A stretch of 64,000 nucleotides of DNA from Carallia brachiata (taxonomy: Eukaryota; Streptophyta; Magnoliopsida; Malpighiales; Rhizophoraceae). Numbering within the stretch: position 1 is the stretch's first letter; every line of letters begins with the position of its first letter. The notes beneath the pieces were generated by a model. It had not been told where the DNA came from. It did no database searches and saw only the letters and a list, made by a program, of their open reading frames with translations. The translations under genes and the position numbers were made by a program. The stretch spans positions 444,659-508,658 of the forward strand of contig JADCRB010000025.1 in the NCBI GenBank assembly GCA_021464245.1. The letters run 5' to 3'. Positions 1 through 12,019 of the stretch are shown here, piece by piece.

Positions 1-769
1 ACCAACGAATCAAATCTTCTCTTTTCTTTCAGGCTTATCCGGCAGATTGTCGCAAATTACCACTGTCCAAACATCTTACTTCTAACAGTATTCACGTAGG
101 AACTGCAAAAGACAATTCTCCTAAATTTAAACTCTTTTAGGGAGGAGAGATGAGAGAGCAAACTTAAAAAAGAGTGTTAACTTTAAACGGTCAGAAAAAC
201 TATCTGGTGTCTTATGAAATTTATTTCTTATTAGATCTGAATAATTTTTATTTATTTATTTACTTCTTTATTTTTTCGGTGGGGGGAGGTGGGTTAAAGA
301 GATAGTTCTTCCTTTGTGATACTTGAATTGTATCATAGATTTTCTTCTCAAAGTCTCCAAGTCAGTATAATTTACAAAATATGATTTGTTCATTTTTCTT
401 TTTCTCATCTGGGTTCACTGGTTTTTCAGATTCGATGCCATATTTTGTGTACTTGTATCAACATCATGTGAATGATGTTACACATCATAATTTAAAAGCA
501 ATAATTTACACATCATGCGATATTTGAACAATGCCACCAATTGTTCAATGTTCAAAAGCAATCTGCTTCAGCCTTCCTAATAGCCGAGACCTGATTTTAT
601 TTTTGTTGCTCCCAAAAATTTCTCTGCACGCGCTAGCGTTCTTATAATCGTCCTTCTGTTTGCTCACTTTCTACCTCACAACCCCTCTTCCCCGGTATGA
701 ATGGAATAATATGTGGACTCTTCTAAGTGAAAAAGAAAAAAATTCTTTACATAAAAATGACAATTTCAG
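1..769. other. Intergenic, possible edge exon
   Basis: No complete gene is visible. At 33-140 on the plus strand a pyrimidine-rich tract ending in CAG is followed by an open frame of about 36 codons (beginning Ala-Tyr-Pro-Ala-Asp) that ends in TAG. It could be the last exon of a gene entering from the left edge. I recognise no family in it, so it is only a possibility. The remainder is AT-rich. Confidence 0.25.
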
Positions 770-988
770 CACAGTAGCAGGGACGGATGTAGATGGTCAA
801 CAGTATATCCATATGTAAAATTCCATACAGGTAAATATTTGGTCAATTTCAAAATTAGAAAAAAATATTTAGTTGAGTGGAAAAATGTGTTTTGCCCTCC
901 TTGAGGCCTTGGGTTCGAGACTCAAAAAGTTCAGCTAAATTTTTTGTCCTCCCTCAAATATTCTTCTAGATCTGTCCCTGCACAGTAG
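770..988. mobile_element. hAT-type MITE with 8-bp TSD
   Basis: The element body is 778-980 (203 bp). Its ends are inverted repeats: the left begins CAGGGACGGATGTAGA and the right, reverse-complemented, reads CAGGGACAGATCTAGA. It is flanked by a perfect 8-bp target duplication, CACAGTAG, at 770-777 and 981-988. An 8-bp duplication and a CAGGG terminus are hallmarks of the hAT superfamily. It has no coding capacity, so it is a non-autonomous deletion derivative. Confidence 0.9.
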
Positions 989-1315
989 GGTCATCGCTCG
1001 TTACGTATGTATGTTTGTGCCTTTGGCTAACCTGTACGATGAGCTTGTTCATATCCTTCAGGCTAGACAGCAAATTCTTAAGAGCCTTCTCAATTCTTTT
1101 TCAAGTTTTTCATCCGCCTAAGGGACTAAGTAGGACGTGGATTTTTACCAGTCAGTCCTCTGTTATTTTTTACCCATCCCATAGCCACAGGATCTCCAAG
1201 TTGGATTGTTAAAAAAAGTGATGGGGTTAGATTTTAGAAGGAACCAAATAGTGTATTGGTAGATCTTTTTATTAAAATGGTGGTTCATGCACGATTAAAA
1301 AAGTAATGATACGAG

Positions 1316-1400
1316 GAATTGAGCATTTGCTCAACTGGTTGAGAGGATGTCTCTCAACCAGTAGGTGAGAGTTCAAATCTCACTTCTCCTTTTTTAAATG
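1316..1400 (+). repeat. tRNA-derived SINE-like sequence
   Basis: The stretch has a box A-like motif (TTGCTCAACTGG) followed about 40 bases later by a box B-like motif (GAGTTCAAATCTC), and then a T-run that could stop RNA polymerase III. The T-arm has a mismatch and there is no matching acceptor stem, so this is not a working tRNA gene. A SINE head or tRNA relic fits best. Confidence 0.45.
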
Positions 1401-1767
1401 TCCAACATGACTTCTTATAGGAAAAAAAAAAAAGAATGATATTTAAGAAAAAAAAAAAGCATTGATTTTGAGGATTGGGCTTAGTACTGATACTAACAAA
1501 ACGCCACAGAAAACAGTGTGACTACCGAGACGTACAAAGAAACATTACTGCAAACCCAAACCAGAAACATTACTTGCTCCAGATATCTTATAAACGCACA
1601 TACCGGATCAGATTAACTTCTTCAAGCCTTCGCATTGCTGGTTGTTGCATCGTTCTAGTGTTTGGAACATAGCAGCCTTATCTTTGCTGAAAAATGGCTT
1701 CAAAACAGCGAACACTAAATCTCCTTGCATGCAGAGGAATCAAAAACAAAGAAAAATATCGGCTTAC

Positions 1768-2561
1768 CGGTCTAGAGACGACACTCTTGCCACGATCATT
1801 GCGTTTCTCACTAACATCTTTAAGTGCATTGCGAAGAACCTTCCAAACTCGGTCACAAATTCATTTTTCTTACACTTGCTATTCTGTAGGATGTCGTTTG
1901 CAAGATACAACTGTGGAACTTTCTGAACCATCGCTGAACTGTGAAACTGTTTATCCCATGTAGCAACAACTGGCTCCGCTTAGCCCCGATGAAATATGCA
2001 GCAATGCGATAAAGCTACAGGATAGAGTTAAGATGGTAAAATGTGGACTCTCAGAGGTAACCGACTTTAACTTGATGGGGGGATAAATAGTAAATGAAAA
2101 GTGTCGTAGCAAGACCTTTATACGTGTATCAAGCAATGACTTTCAGATAAAATGAGATATTTCGCAAATGAGGTATAAGACTATCGCATTTGTATAAAAT
2201 AAAAGCTAACAATACCATGTGTATTGAGCTTCATTATGTATCTAAGGTTTTGCAAACAATTTGTTGTTAGCAGTACGTTGAAGCTAATAAAACGTTAAAT
2301 ATTTCAAAAAGTAGCTACAGAGAAACCGAAATAATGAGCAATTTCAGGGAATAGCAAAGGTAGAATGTTCTCATCACAGGCAGTTAAGAAAAGTGCCCAA
2401 AAACGAAGTTGCAAGAACTACGATCGCCTTCAATTCCAATAACCCAAAAAGAAGAAGTAAAAGCAAAAAGGAAGAGAGGGGATACTTTCAATACACTGCT
2501 GGGTGCTGTTGAGCTTAAAAAGCTTGTCAGCCAGCATTTGTTCACTGAATAAACTATTCAT
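1768..2561 (-). pseudogene. CID (RNA pol II CTD-interacting) domain protein, truncated pseudogene
   Basis: Two exons with intact splice signals match the N-terminal CID/RPR domain of plant proteins related to yeast Rtt103 and animal RPRD1, which bind the RNA polymerase II C-terminal domain in transcription termination. Exon 1 (2486-2561) starts at ATG 2561 and encodes a peptide beginning MNSLFSEQMLADKL. Its donor is GTATCC, phase 1. Exon 2 (1768-2014) follows a TGTAG acceptor and contains LYLANDILQNSK, a family signature. Exon 2 has an in-frame TAA (after the CIFHRG motif) and lacks one base in the codon run for the conserved EFW, which shifts the frame. No later exons (rest of CID, coiled coil) are found below 1768. 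Retained intron means a DNA-level copy, not a retrocopy. The identification is from motif memory, not a search. Confidence 0.8.
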
Positions 2562-3180
2562 CGCCACCTTCATTCACAATTTACACCCCCTTCCCTCCGC
2601 CCCACCCTCGCTGAAACCTCCAGCTACCACGCAGCAGAGCGACCAATGGCAAAACAAACCCAAAATCAAAAAGCCTGCCTTTGCCTTTGACAACAATAAA
2701 TTTCAAAAAAAAAAAAAAAACAAAAAAAAACAAAATTGAAGGGCCAGCCAGTGTATGGCCCTCCACTTCACGACACCCAATTGAGATCAAAATGTTTGAT
2801 CAAAGACGAGACCTTTAAAACCTAATGTGCAGCACCAAAAAAGGCTGCCTCCTGCAACTGCCAATTACAGAAGCAAGCACCCACCCAAATTGGAAAGCAG
2901 AGAATGGTGGGAAGGAACCGAAATGCCTCGTCAATGCAGAAGGAACTCAAGGATTGATTAAAACCCTGAAATGGAAGAGCTGGTCGTTGGAACGACGACG
3001 TTTAAAGAGGATTTTTAAAAGATGCTGAGCGCCGAGGGGAACTACGGGGTAGGCTGCGGAGAGAGCTTTTTATTTTTTTCTCTTTTTCTTTTTTATTTTC
3101 TTTTTTCTTTTTTTGGGGTTCGAGTCCTTTTTGCACAGTAATCGAACCAAACGGAGTAAAAGATTAAAGTTGGAAGTCTC
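2562..3180 (-). other. Former 5' region of the CID pseudogene
   Basis: This segment has fewer A/T runs than its surroundings and lies directly upstream of the pseudogene start on the minus strand. It probably includes the old 5' UTR and promoter. I see no other gene in it. A pyrimidine-rich tract lies at 3069-3113. Confidence 0.35.
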
Positions 3181-3517
3181 ATCTTTATTGCGATAACTAA
3201 TTTTTTATATCTAATTTTTTATAATTTTTTTAATTTAAAAGTTAAATTTTAAAATTTTTTATTTAAAATCTAAATTTTTTTTTTCAATTTAAATCATTTT
3301 GTATGATTTACCGTTAATTTTTTCGTTAAATCTAACGAAAACAGACGGAAACATGATTAAAGTTAACGGAAAAATTAACGGTTTCATTATAAAAGAACTT
3401 AAATAAAACACAAAATAAAAGTTTAGATTTTAAATAAAAAACTAAAAAGATTTAAATTTCAAATAGAAAAAATTACAAAAATTTAGGTTTAAAAAGTTGG
3501 TTATCCCTATCTTTATT
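3180..3517. mobile_element. Mutator-type MITE (GRGATAAY family), copy 1
   Basis: The body (about 3190-3508) is almost wholly palindromic: the left half reads into the right half in reverse complement, centred near 3345. The left end starts GCGATAAC and the right end is the inverse of GGGATAAC. A 9-bp direct duplication ATCTTTATT lies at 3181-3189 and 3509-3517, extendable to 10 with one mismatch. A 9-10 bp duplication points to the Mutator superfamily. Related copies are at 5637-5963 and 52741-53230. Confidence 0.8.
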
Positions 3518-5054
3518 TGATTAGATGTTTAGAATACTTTATTAAATCTTTGAGAAAAATTTTAAGTATTTGTTAATTTTATTATTTTTTTAAAGAGTAA
3601 AATTAATTTATGATTTAAAATTATTTAAATATTATTTTTAATTTTTTTATTCAAGTGAATCCTACTTATCATATAGTGTGAGATTATAAGTAAATTACAG
3701 ACACTTAAAAAAAAGAGTTAAAATAAAAATCCCTAAAAAGTATTTTGTAAGTGTATAGTAATAAATATAAAATTTACATGTAAAATTTAAATTATTGAAT
3801 TAAAAAATTATATTAAATTTAAAAATATAAATAAATTATTATATAAATTATGTATTTTTTCATATATTATAAATAAATCAAGTTATTGTACAATAGTGCC
3901 TTAAATTTTTTGCTGCGCTTTTAATTCGGCCGCATAGTTTGCTGGATTGGTCGTGCCAGCCAATAGAAAATGCCACATTTATATTTATATTAATATTTAA
4001 TATAATCATATTTAATACACAATTTAATTTTAACTAGTTTTTAAGTTCACAGGATGTACGAGTTGTTTTATTTATTTTACAATATGAAAATTTTAATAGA
4101 AAATTAACAATTTAAATAATATAATATAATAATAATGTTAATTATGATATTGAAAACAAAAAAAAATAATAATAATAATGATATGGTGTCTATATGTACG
4201 TATTTCGCGACTGTGTGTGAAAGAGAGGAGACGTCAAATTTGAGTTGACGCTTGATCGGAGTTGAGGCAGCCGTAGAAAAGTAATATGGTGCATAAAACA
4301 TCAAATGAAACTACGGCGGGGTAGAAAGAGATACCGGCGGCTTTGGGGTGTGTGTCCAATGATATTTGTTGATTTTTGGTTAGGCATCAATGTAATATGT
4401 ATAACGTTAGTAAGAAATATAGTGGAGATATTTTTAAAAATAAAGGTATGGTTAAAAAGACACACATTATAACCTAGGGGATAAAACTTTATGATAGATG
4501 CATATATGATGAAATAAATATGTAATGTAAATATATAATTATAACAATAAGTTTTTTTTAGAGAAATTTATTGAATATAAATAAATTTATGATCAAAACT
4601 TTAATAACTCATGATACCCATCATGATTTACAAGCACTTACCTTAAAAAAATTGCTCGAACTAAGCAAATTATTAGTTGAAATTGATAAATTTAGTTGAG
4701 ATAATGTAAAAGAATTATAATGCAAGCAATTATATTTATGATTTTTTAATGTATTTAATAGGTCTACATGCATTTTGAAATTATAATTCTATTGAAATTG
4801 AAATCCCAATCTTATAAAAATACCATGAAATTATTAAACTAATATTAAACTATTACAAGTAGTGAGAATCTATCAAAAAAAATCCTAAAAATATTAAAAT
4901 TAAGAAAATGTTGCCGCATAAGTGTATGAGCTTTCTCTCACATTCAACGATTATAATATGTATGTAAATTAGTGGGCGCCCGGTTCATTGTGCATTAACA
5001 GGGTATATAAAAAATTATTGTTTATCTAGTATAAACTGTTCTATTTATAAAATA
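3518..5054. other. AT-rich intergenic DNA
   Basis: No gene is visible. Simple AT-rich sequence dominates. There is a short GC-richer patch at about 3910-3970 and another at about 4200-4350, neither with a convincing reading frame. Confidence 0.5.
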
Positions 5055-6961
5055 CTAGGATGAACTCATGCTTCGCGCGGGCTTTGAATTATTTTACATA
5101 ATTTTAATTGATTTTGTTCAACATTTAGGACTTGAATTTCTTATTTTTTAAAGTAAATATTTATACTTTCAAGTTCAACCCGTTACACGTTTTTTATTTG
5201 TAATTTTAGTTCATAAATAGTGGGCAAATGCAAAACATGTGACGGCCAAATGAAATCCTACAGATCCAAACTTTAGATCTTGGTAAACAACTACTGAGTC
5301 TTCACTCAATAAATTGAATTAAGATTTCTCTTGTTCTTTGGACTCCTGCATGCATCATCCATTTGTGACGAAAAAACTCTAATTTTTTTTTTAAAAATAT
5401 TACTTGAACAATCTTCAAATTTTCATATCGTAAATAAATTTTGTAAGTCAGTGCACACATAACTTTAATTGTTTTAAAGAAATAAACAAAGGAAAAATAC
5501 AGCCAGACAAACAGCAACAAAGAAACAATAAAAGAAAAGAAAAGAAAGAAAGAAGCGTGGAAAAAGTAGAGCTTAGAAGCAATTGAGTTGGACAAACAAA
5601 CCCTGTGAGAAGAAATTTAAGAACTAAACCTATAACGAGATAACCGATTTTTTATACCTAAATCTTTATAATTTTTTTTATTTCAAACTTAAACCTTTTA
5701 AATTTTTTATTTAAGGGCTAAACCTTTATTTTTTATTCTATTCAAGTCCTTTTACAATGAAACCGTTAACTTTTCCGTTAACTTTAATATCGTTTCCGCA
5801 TGTTTCCGTTAGATCTAACGGAAAAATTAACGGTAAATCATACAAAAGGACTTGAATAGAAAAAAAAAATAAAGGTTTGGTTCTTAAATAAAAAAAATTT
5901 AAAAGATTTAACCCTCAAATAGAAAAAATCATAAAAATTTAGGTCTAAAAAATTGATTATCTCAACCTATAACGTGTCTAACTTTCAGTCTCCATTAATA
6001 ATATAGGTAAGGATTTAACTGAACATCATTATGTTATGGTAATTTTACTCCAATTCCATGAGCTTTGCAAGGTTATGACATATATTAGAACTAAATGCCA
6101 ACGTATGAAATATGAAGTTACTTTGTTATGGTGAGATGCTCTAGTTGGGCCTGTTGTGAGATACTGAGATTCCTTTGGAGCATAAAAGCTTACACAAACT
6201 ACAAACTCAATTTAGCATCCAAATCCTCCAGTAACATTTAATTGAAGCATAGGTTTAACAAAACTTGAACAATCATTGTCCATACTTGATTGAAGATTTT
6301 ATGCTCTGTCAATTGCATATTACCTTACTTCATCAGAAGCATAGACCCTATTCAAAAGATCTCTTCATCAGAAGCATGGACTCTTTGCCTGTTTTTCATC
6401 ATATAAATTCTCCATCAATTAAAAAAGAACACCCCATCATATAGCCTAAACAAACGAAAATTAGAGGTGGGGGATAACTCACCGGAGAGGATTTGCGGTT
6501 GAGAGCACTTGAAAGCTTTCTCAAGTTATGCTTTTTCATCTTCAATTACGAAGAAACAGCCACCACCATTCTACTTTGCTAGTATATATATGAACTGAAT
6601 GTTTGGCCTTTTATTGCATGATTTATTTCTTACGTTACTGATGACAAGAGGCTTGGAGATGGTATGTTTACGTTACTAATGAAGACACCCTTAAATTGGA
6701 AAAATGCTATTAATTAGTTCGTATAAATTAGGAGTAGTGTGCTATCAAAATATAGAAAATAATTATATGTAACATACAGCAACATAATTATAATTAGTAG
6801 CTATAAATGGTTATGGGATAATTTTAGGATTTAGTTTAGTAAAAGTAATTTAGGGAAGATAATTTAAAAAAATAAGAAAAAATAAAAAAAATCAATCACC
6901 TGCCACGTGACTACTACAAATGAGGGGAAGTTTTCTCTAAACTTTCCCTTTATACTAATTA
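5055..6961 (-). mobile_element. Probable non-autonomous Helitron, decayed
   Basis: On the minus strand a Helitron-like 3' end lies at 5055-5085: a GC-rich inverted motif (GCCCGCGCGAAGC...), then CTAG and a T at the insertion point (plus-strand base 5054 is A). The upstream end is suggested by 6930-6961, whose minus strand (AATTAGTATAAAGGGAAAG) matches the 5' region of the neighbouring Helitron. The exact 5' TC end cannot be fixed because the neighbour's 3' end abuts it. A Mutator-type MITE is nested at 5637-5963. Minus-strand 6483-6539 reads as a 19-codon exon starting MKKHNLRKLSS and ending at a good donor (GTGAGT), possibly captured. Confidence 0.5.
5627..5973. mobile_element. Mutator-type MITE (GRGATAAY family), copy 2
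   Basis: The body (5637-5963, 327 bp) is a near-perfect palindrome with ends GAGATAACC and the inverse GAGATAATC. A 10-bp direct repeat AACCTATAAC flanks it at 5627-5636 and 5964-5973. It is nested in the probable Helitron and related to the copies at 3190 and 52741. Confidence 0.9.
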
Positions 6962-9361
6962 CTAGAAATGAACCCCGCGCGTTGCACGGGTTTAAGATAT
7001 TTATTAAAAATAGTCTAATATAAATTTAGTAATATAGTAAGTCAGATATAAATAATTAAATTTGATTTTTGAGAAGTTATTACTAAAATAAGAAAGTCAA
7101 TACTATAAGTTAAATTAACAGAATTCACAAATGATGTCATTGTTTCTATCTCCATGACTATCATATCCCCTTAGGTGAACCAACAAAATTACCATCTTTA
7201 TCTAACAATTTATTTAGGGGAAACAATTGAAAGTATGAGTATTGTAAAAAATGCAACTACAAAATACCATGAGTAAAGAAAAGTCAAGATGAACTTAAAG
7301 TGTGTTAATAAGAAATTAACATAGTTTTAAAGCCAACAAACCTTTATTGCACAATCCACCCTTGCCACAAATATAATACCAAGATGCTTAGTGCCAGGTC
7401 TGTTGAAAATTCAAACAGTGTATTTAAAAGGAAGTTGCTTCTTGTAGTTCAAAAGTAAAAACACTGAGAAACTATGCTAACACAAATTTAACATGCAAAA
7501 CGTTGATGAATAATACCTCATGGTTGTAGGAAAGAGGAAACCTGGAAAGAAATACAATAAAAAGGAGTCAATACCATATCTCTCATTTCTATCAAGATAT
7601 TTGAAGCATTATCTAAGAATGGACAAAATTATAAATGAAATAACCATTTAACGAATTTCAGTCACCAACTTCAATCCTTCAAAAAAATATATCATTGTAA
7701 GTAATTAAAAGATTTATTTTTTTTAGAAAGTAAATATATGAGTGAGAATAATAATTCTTAATTTTATGTGACATTCAAGCATCAATATATAGATCCAAAC
7801 AATCAATACTTAAAAAAAAAAAGAATTTGAAAGAGAGAGAGAGTGTGGAGATTATAATCAACCTGCTATAAAGCATAATAAATGGGGTTATTAGATTATT
7901 AGATTTGATAGAATAGGCTAGACACATGAACACCGTATGATCTACACACATGAAACTTTTGTTGTTGTTTTTGGGCTAGATACTAAAAGAAGAAGAAGAA
8001 GAAGAGGAGAAGCAATCGTGAATGGGTTGCTGTGGATAAGTAAAATAATTGTGTGGGAAGAATAACAGTTAGTCTATGTTTAAGACAATAAATTTGGTAT
8101 TAATTGCAATAAATGTTTATTAGACAAACGTTACAGCCCTTTTTATGGAGAAATTTTCCCACCGCACATAACGGCAATAATCTATTGGAAAATGTAATAA
8201 TTTATTGAATTATACCGAAGAATTTTTTCCACCAAAGGGTCTTTTTTTCCTATCGTAGAGATAAAGAACAGTAACGGTAGAAGCAACACATAATAATGGC
8301 AATAAGGAGGTGATCAAGTTTTGTATTAAATACTACATTCCCTTTAAATATATTTTGTTCTAAAATAAAAGGTAATAGATGATAATTATATGATAATTAT
8401 AAAGAGTTAAAGAAAAAAATTATGAAATTGTCACATAAGAGTTAGGATGTAAGGGAAACTTTCTCTAAATTTTTCTTTTATACTAATTAAATAGATTTTC
8501 AATGGTAATAATTGTGAAAGAATGGTTACAAAGATTTTCAATGGTAATAATTGTGAAAGAATGGACATATAGCAAATTAATTAAAAAGATGAACAATTTT
8601 ATGAAGCTTTTTTTGTTTTTATGAGAATTGAAGAGGTTTTCAATGGTAATAATTGCGAAAGAATGACTACAAAAATTTTCAGTGGTAATAATTGTGAAAG
8701 AATGGACAGGTAACAAATTAATTAAAAAGAGGAACAATTTTATGAAGCTTTTTTTGTTTTTATAAGAATTGAAAAGTTTTCAATGGTAATAATTGTGAAA
8801 AAATAGTTACAAAAATTTTCAATGATAATAATTGTGAAAGAATGGACATGGAGCAAATTAATTAAAAAATGAACAATTTTATGAAACTTTTTTTTGTTTT
8901 TATAAGAATTGAAGAGGAAATTTGTAAGAATGCCAAGTAGGACCTAGAATCAAGGTGAAGCTTTTTTTGTTTTTATAAGAATTGAAGAGGTTTTCAATGG
9001 TAATAATTGCGAAAGAATGGTTACAAAAATTTTTAATGGTAATAATTATGAAAGAATGGACAGGTAGCAAATTAATTAAAAAGATGAAGAATTTTATGAA
9101 GCTTTTTTTTTGTTTTTATAAGAATTGAAGAGGTTTTCAATAGTAATAATTGTGAAAGAATAGTTACAAAAATTTTCAATGGTAATAATTGTGAAAGAAT
9201 GGACATGTAGCAAATTAATTACAAAGATGAACAATTTTATGAAGTTTTTTTTTTGTTTTTATAAGAATTGAAGAGGAAATTTGTAAGAATGCCAAGTAGG
9301 ACCTAGAATCAAGGAGAAACTTTCTCTAAACTTCCTTTTATGCTAATTAAATAGATATAGA
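6962..9361 (-). mobile_element. Non-autonomous Helitron, about 2.4 kb
   Basis: On the minus strand the 5' end is TCTATATCTATTTAATTAG starting at 9361, preceded by A. The 3' end has a strong hairpin (CCCGTGCAACGCGCGGGG, around 6972-6991), then CATTT, then CTAG at 6965-6962, followed by T. TC start, subterminal hairpin, CTRR end, A/T insertion site and absence of target duplication or inverted repeats define Helitrons. No Rep/helicase coding is visible, so it depends on another element. A second 5'-end-like copy sits at about 8440-8495, and the interval up to 9300 is a minisatellite, a common Helitron feature. Confidence 0.8.
8490..9300. repeat. Minisatellite, 140-143 bp unit
   Basis: About five tandem copies of a 140-143 bp unit are present. 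Each holds two diverged copies of a core with AATGGTAATAATTGTGAAAG, then AGCAAATTAATTA, then GAAGC and a T-run. Core positions near 8541, 8681, 8823, 9037 and 9180 show the spacing. One unit is enlarged by about 70 bp carrying GCCAAGTAGGACCTAGAAT, which recurs at the array's right end (about 9290). The array lies between two Helitron 5'-end copies. Short minus-strand reading frames through it are repeat artefacts. Confidence 0.9.
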
Positions 9362-10455
9362 TTACAAATTTTGAGTATCAAAAAGATAAAATCCATTTGA
9401 TGCGCTTCTTGTTTATGAATTACTCGTTAGCAACATAATAAATAGGGAAGAATTCTTATAAATTTTGTAACTGAAATGAAGATTTCTCACAAAGAAAATA
9501 TAATATTTCTAATCAAGATATCATAATGGAGTTATATTATTTTTAACATTTATGCAAATTAGTATAAATTTTTATACAAATCACGACCCCATATGCATTG
9601 ACATTTAAGCATATCAAAGCATAACGTGACTCAATTAAAATATAGATGACAATACAAGAAACAAGAATCACAAATACAAGAATTTCTCATAAGTTAATTT
9701 ACTTGTTTAAACTCAACTGAAAGAAATCACTTTCTATTAATCAAAATTAAAATTAAAAACACGATCATACTTAAATTGATAATTACTTCTCAGAAAATGA
9801 GAATGATGTGTCTCGTTGATATTCTTATTTTAGGAGTAACTTTTTTCTCTTTAAAAAAACAGCAAGAAAAACATAAATGAAAATTTAGGAAGAATTCATT
9901 TTTTTGGTTTTTAAAAGAAAGCAGAGAGGGAAATTTGAGAGTAAATTAAAGAAAAGCCGCAATATAAGTAAAGTTGACAACATGACTAGAAAAGAGGAGC
10001 TGATTTTTATTTTTATTTTTAATTTTAATATAATTGTTTGACGCAGGACATGAAAGAACTCCTGTATAAGAGTGAGAGATATTTCAAAAAAAAAAAAAAA
10101 CAAAGAAAGAAAGAAAAGAAGGGTTGCTTTCTTATCCAAATATTACAGAATTACACAACTAGACATATGATTGGCAATAAGGAATAGGCAAAAGTTTTGG
10201 AATGAGATGATTTTTAATCCAATAAAGTGACAGGAAACTAACAATTTTTTAATTTTAAATAATAATATTTATATTTTTAATAATAAAATTTCATTACTTC
10301 ATTTTTTATTATTTAATATATATATATATATATATCATTAAAAATTACGATATTATTACTATCAAAACAGATCCTCAAACAAAAAATTTTGCCTCTAAAT
10401 CCAAGCTCTTAAGAATATCGTTAAGATGAGGTTAGACATATACGACTCGGACCAG
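9362..10455. other. AT-rich intergenic DNA
   Basis: No gene or complete element is recognised. A short TA microsatellite lies at about 10316-10336. Confidence 0.5.
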
Positions 10456-11017
10456 GCCGTAATAGCCTATTAATCAAGCCAAAAATCAACCAAGGCAGGA
10501 CACATAATTCTATAATTTTGTTTAAAAAAATAGTATGTAATTAGGATTTAAATACTAGACCTCAAATTAAAAATCAAATACTTCCGCCATTGGAACATGT
10601 GATTAATAAGTTTTAAATGAAATCTATAATTCAAATCCTAGACCTCACCAATAAAAATTGCTCCCATCCCCACTCCAATTAAACCCCCAAAAAAGAATTG
10701 TGATCGATATTAAAATTTATTTCAAAAATTATTTATATGAAAGTTGAACACAAATCTAATAATCTCATTCCAAATTTGAATTTTAACCAGAAACGATTAT
10801 TTAAAAAGGTTTTACTTTTATTTTTTTTATTAAATCCAAGGATTCTATATCTATAACTTTGTTAAAATCTCATATAATTCGAAGCTTTTATTCATTCAAT
10901 TAAGTTATATCTTCATTTTTAATTTCTATTATACTGCCTTACTAAATTATTCTAGAACAAAACAAATTATTATTTTTTTCCAAAAGTATATCCTAAAATG
11001 ACATGAAATAAACATAA

Positions 11018-11383
11018 TAATTAATAAGAAAAACTAGTGTGTCACACTATACAGCCAGCCACACCATGCGGTGACGCGCGTGGAAAAAACAATGTAGTCT
11101 ATACTTAACAAAATACAATCATGTTAATAATTTATGTAAAATTTTTTTTTTAAAAACAAAATTTAAAGCTAAGAAATTTTATTTTATTTTTAAAAATACT
11201 AAAGAACATCTACACTTTTACGTTTTACAGTAATACTCATCAAATTTTAAATTTTATTTTTATTTTTTAAATATTTTATAAATATAATTATACTAAATTA
11301 ATAATCAGTTACATTTTATCAAATATGTGCGACGATACTGTACAGCTGCAAAGTGTAGATCTTAAACCATCCTCTAATTAATA
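11018..11383. mobile_element. Insertion with 9-bp TSD, absent from copy 2
   Basis: The body (11027-11374, 348 bp) is flanked by the exact 9-bp direct repeat TAATTAATA at 11018-11026 and 11375-11383. In duplicate 2 the corresponding site (about 29508-29516) has TAATTAATA once and no insert, a textbook empty site. Terminal inverted repeats are weak (CACACTATACAGCC near the left; inverse of CTACACTTTGCAGC near the right). The 9-bp duplication favours a Mutator-type MITE. A GC-rich patch (GGTGACGCGCG) lies near the left end. Confidence 0.85.
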
Positions 11384-12019
11384 TAGACACAATACCAGTT
11401 AGGCACGAAGATGACCAAAGATACACAATAACCAATCAAGACAGATGCCCCGAACCCATATTGCTCGAGCTTGTGCTGAGCTCCTCGTCCAAATATTTAA
11501 GTATGATGTGACATGAAAGATATATGGACCATACCTAGACAAGACTAGGAGACAATAAGACCGCTTAAAATATAGAACGTGCCTGCACACACTGACCCAG
11601 TGTACATGTCTTAGACCAAGTTTACCGCTAAGCATGCGAGCTTTGTTGTTTGTGTGCACGGGCGCGTGGGAACAGGAAACATTAAGGCAAATGTCATAAA
11701 AAGGAAGTACGATTCTCCCCAGTTAAGTCGAACAAGTTGTAGGTAGAATGATCCACTCATATAGAGTTTTCAGTTTAAGTATCTCAAACGCTAAAAACCC
11801 AGGGATTAACATTAACAGTCTTCTGAAACCCAATCCTGATCCACTGTAGAACGACATCCGTTGGGGCTGGACAAAATCCTTCCCACAAGCAATGCCTGCA
11901 GAGATGCAAAGATGCAACTGTGCGACAGTACCTAACGTTGACTTTAACATAGTAAGCAGTGATCAGCTCATAAGAAAAACCTAAGGGCATCCTCAGATGT
12001 GAACAACAGCCTAATATCC

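Noticed and set aside
1316..1400. Functional tRNA gene
   Set aside because: Box A and box B motifs exist but the T-stem is mismatched and no 7-bp acceptor stem can be formed.
1475..1963. Plus-strand frames of 65-94 codons
   Set aside because: They lie antisense to, or just past, the CID pseudogene exons; the minus strand explains the composition.
5302..5595. 97-codon minus-strand frame
   Set aside because: Low-complexity Phe/Leu-rich translation of A/T-rich DNA inside a decayed Helitron.
8490..9300. CRISPR-like array
   Set aside because: Units are contiguous 140-bp tandem copies with no unique spacers, in a plant genome.
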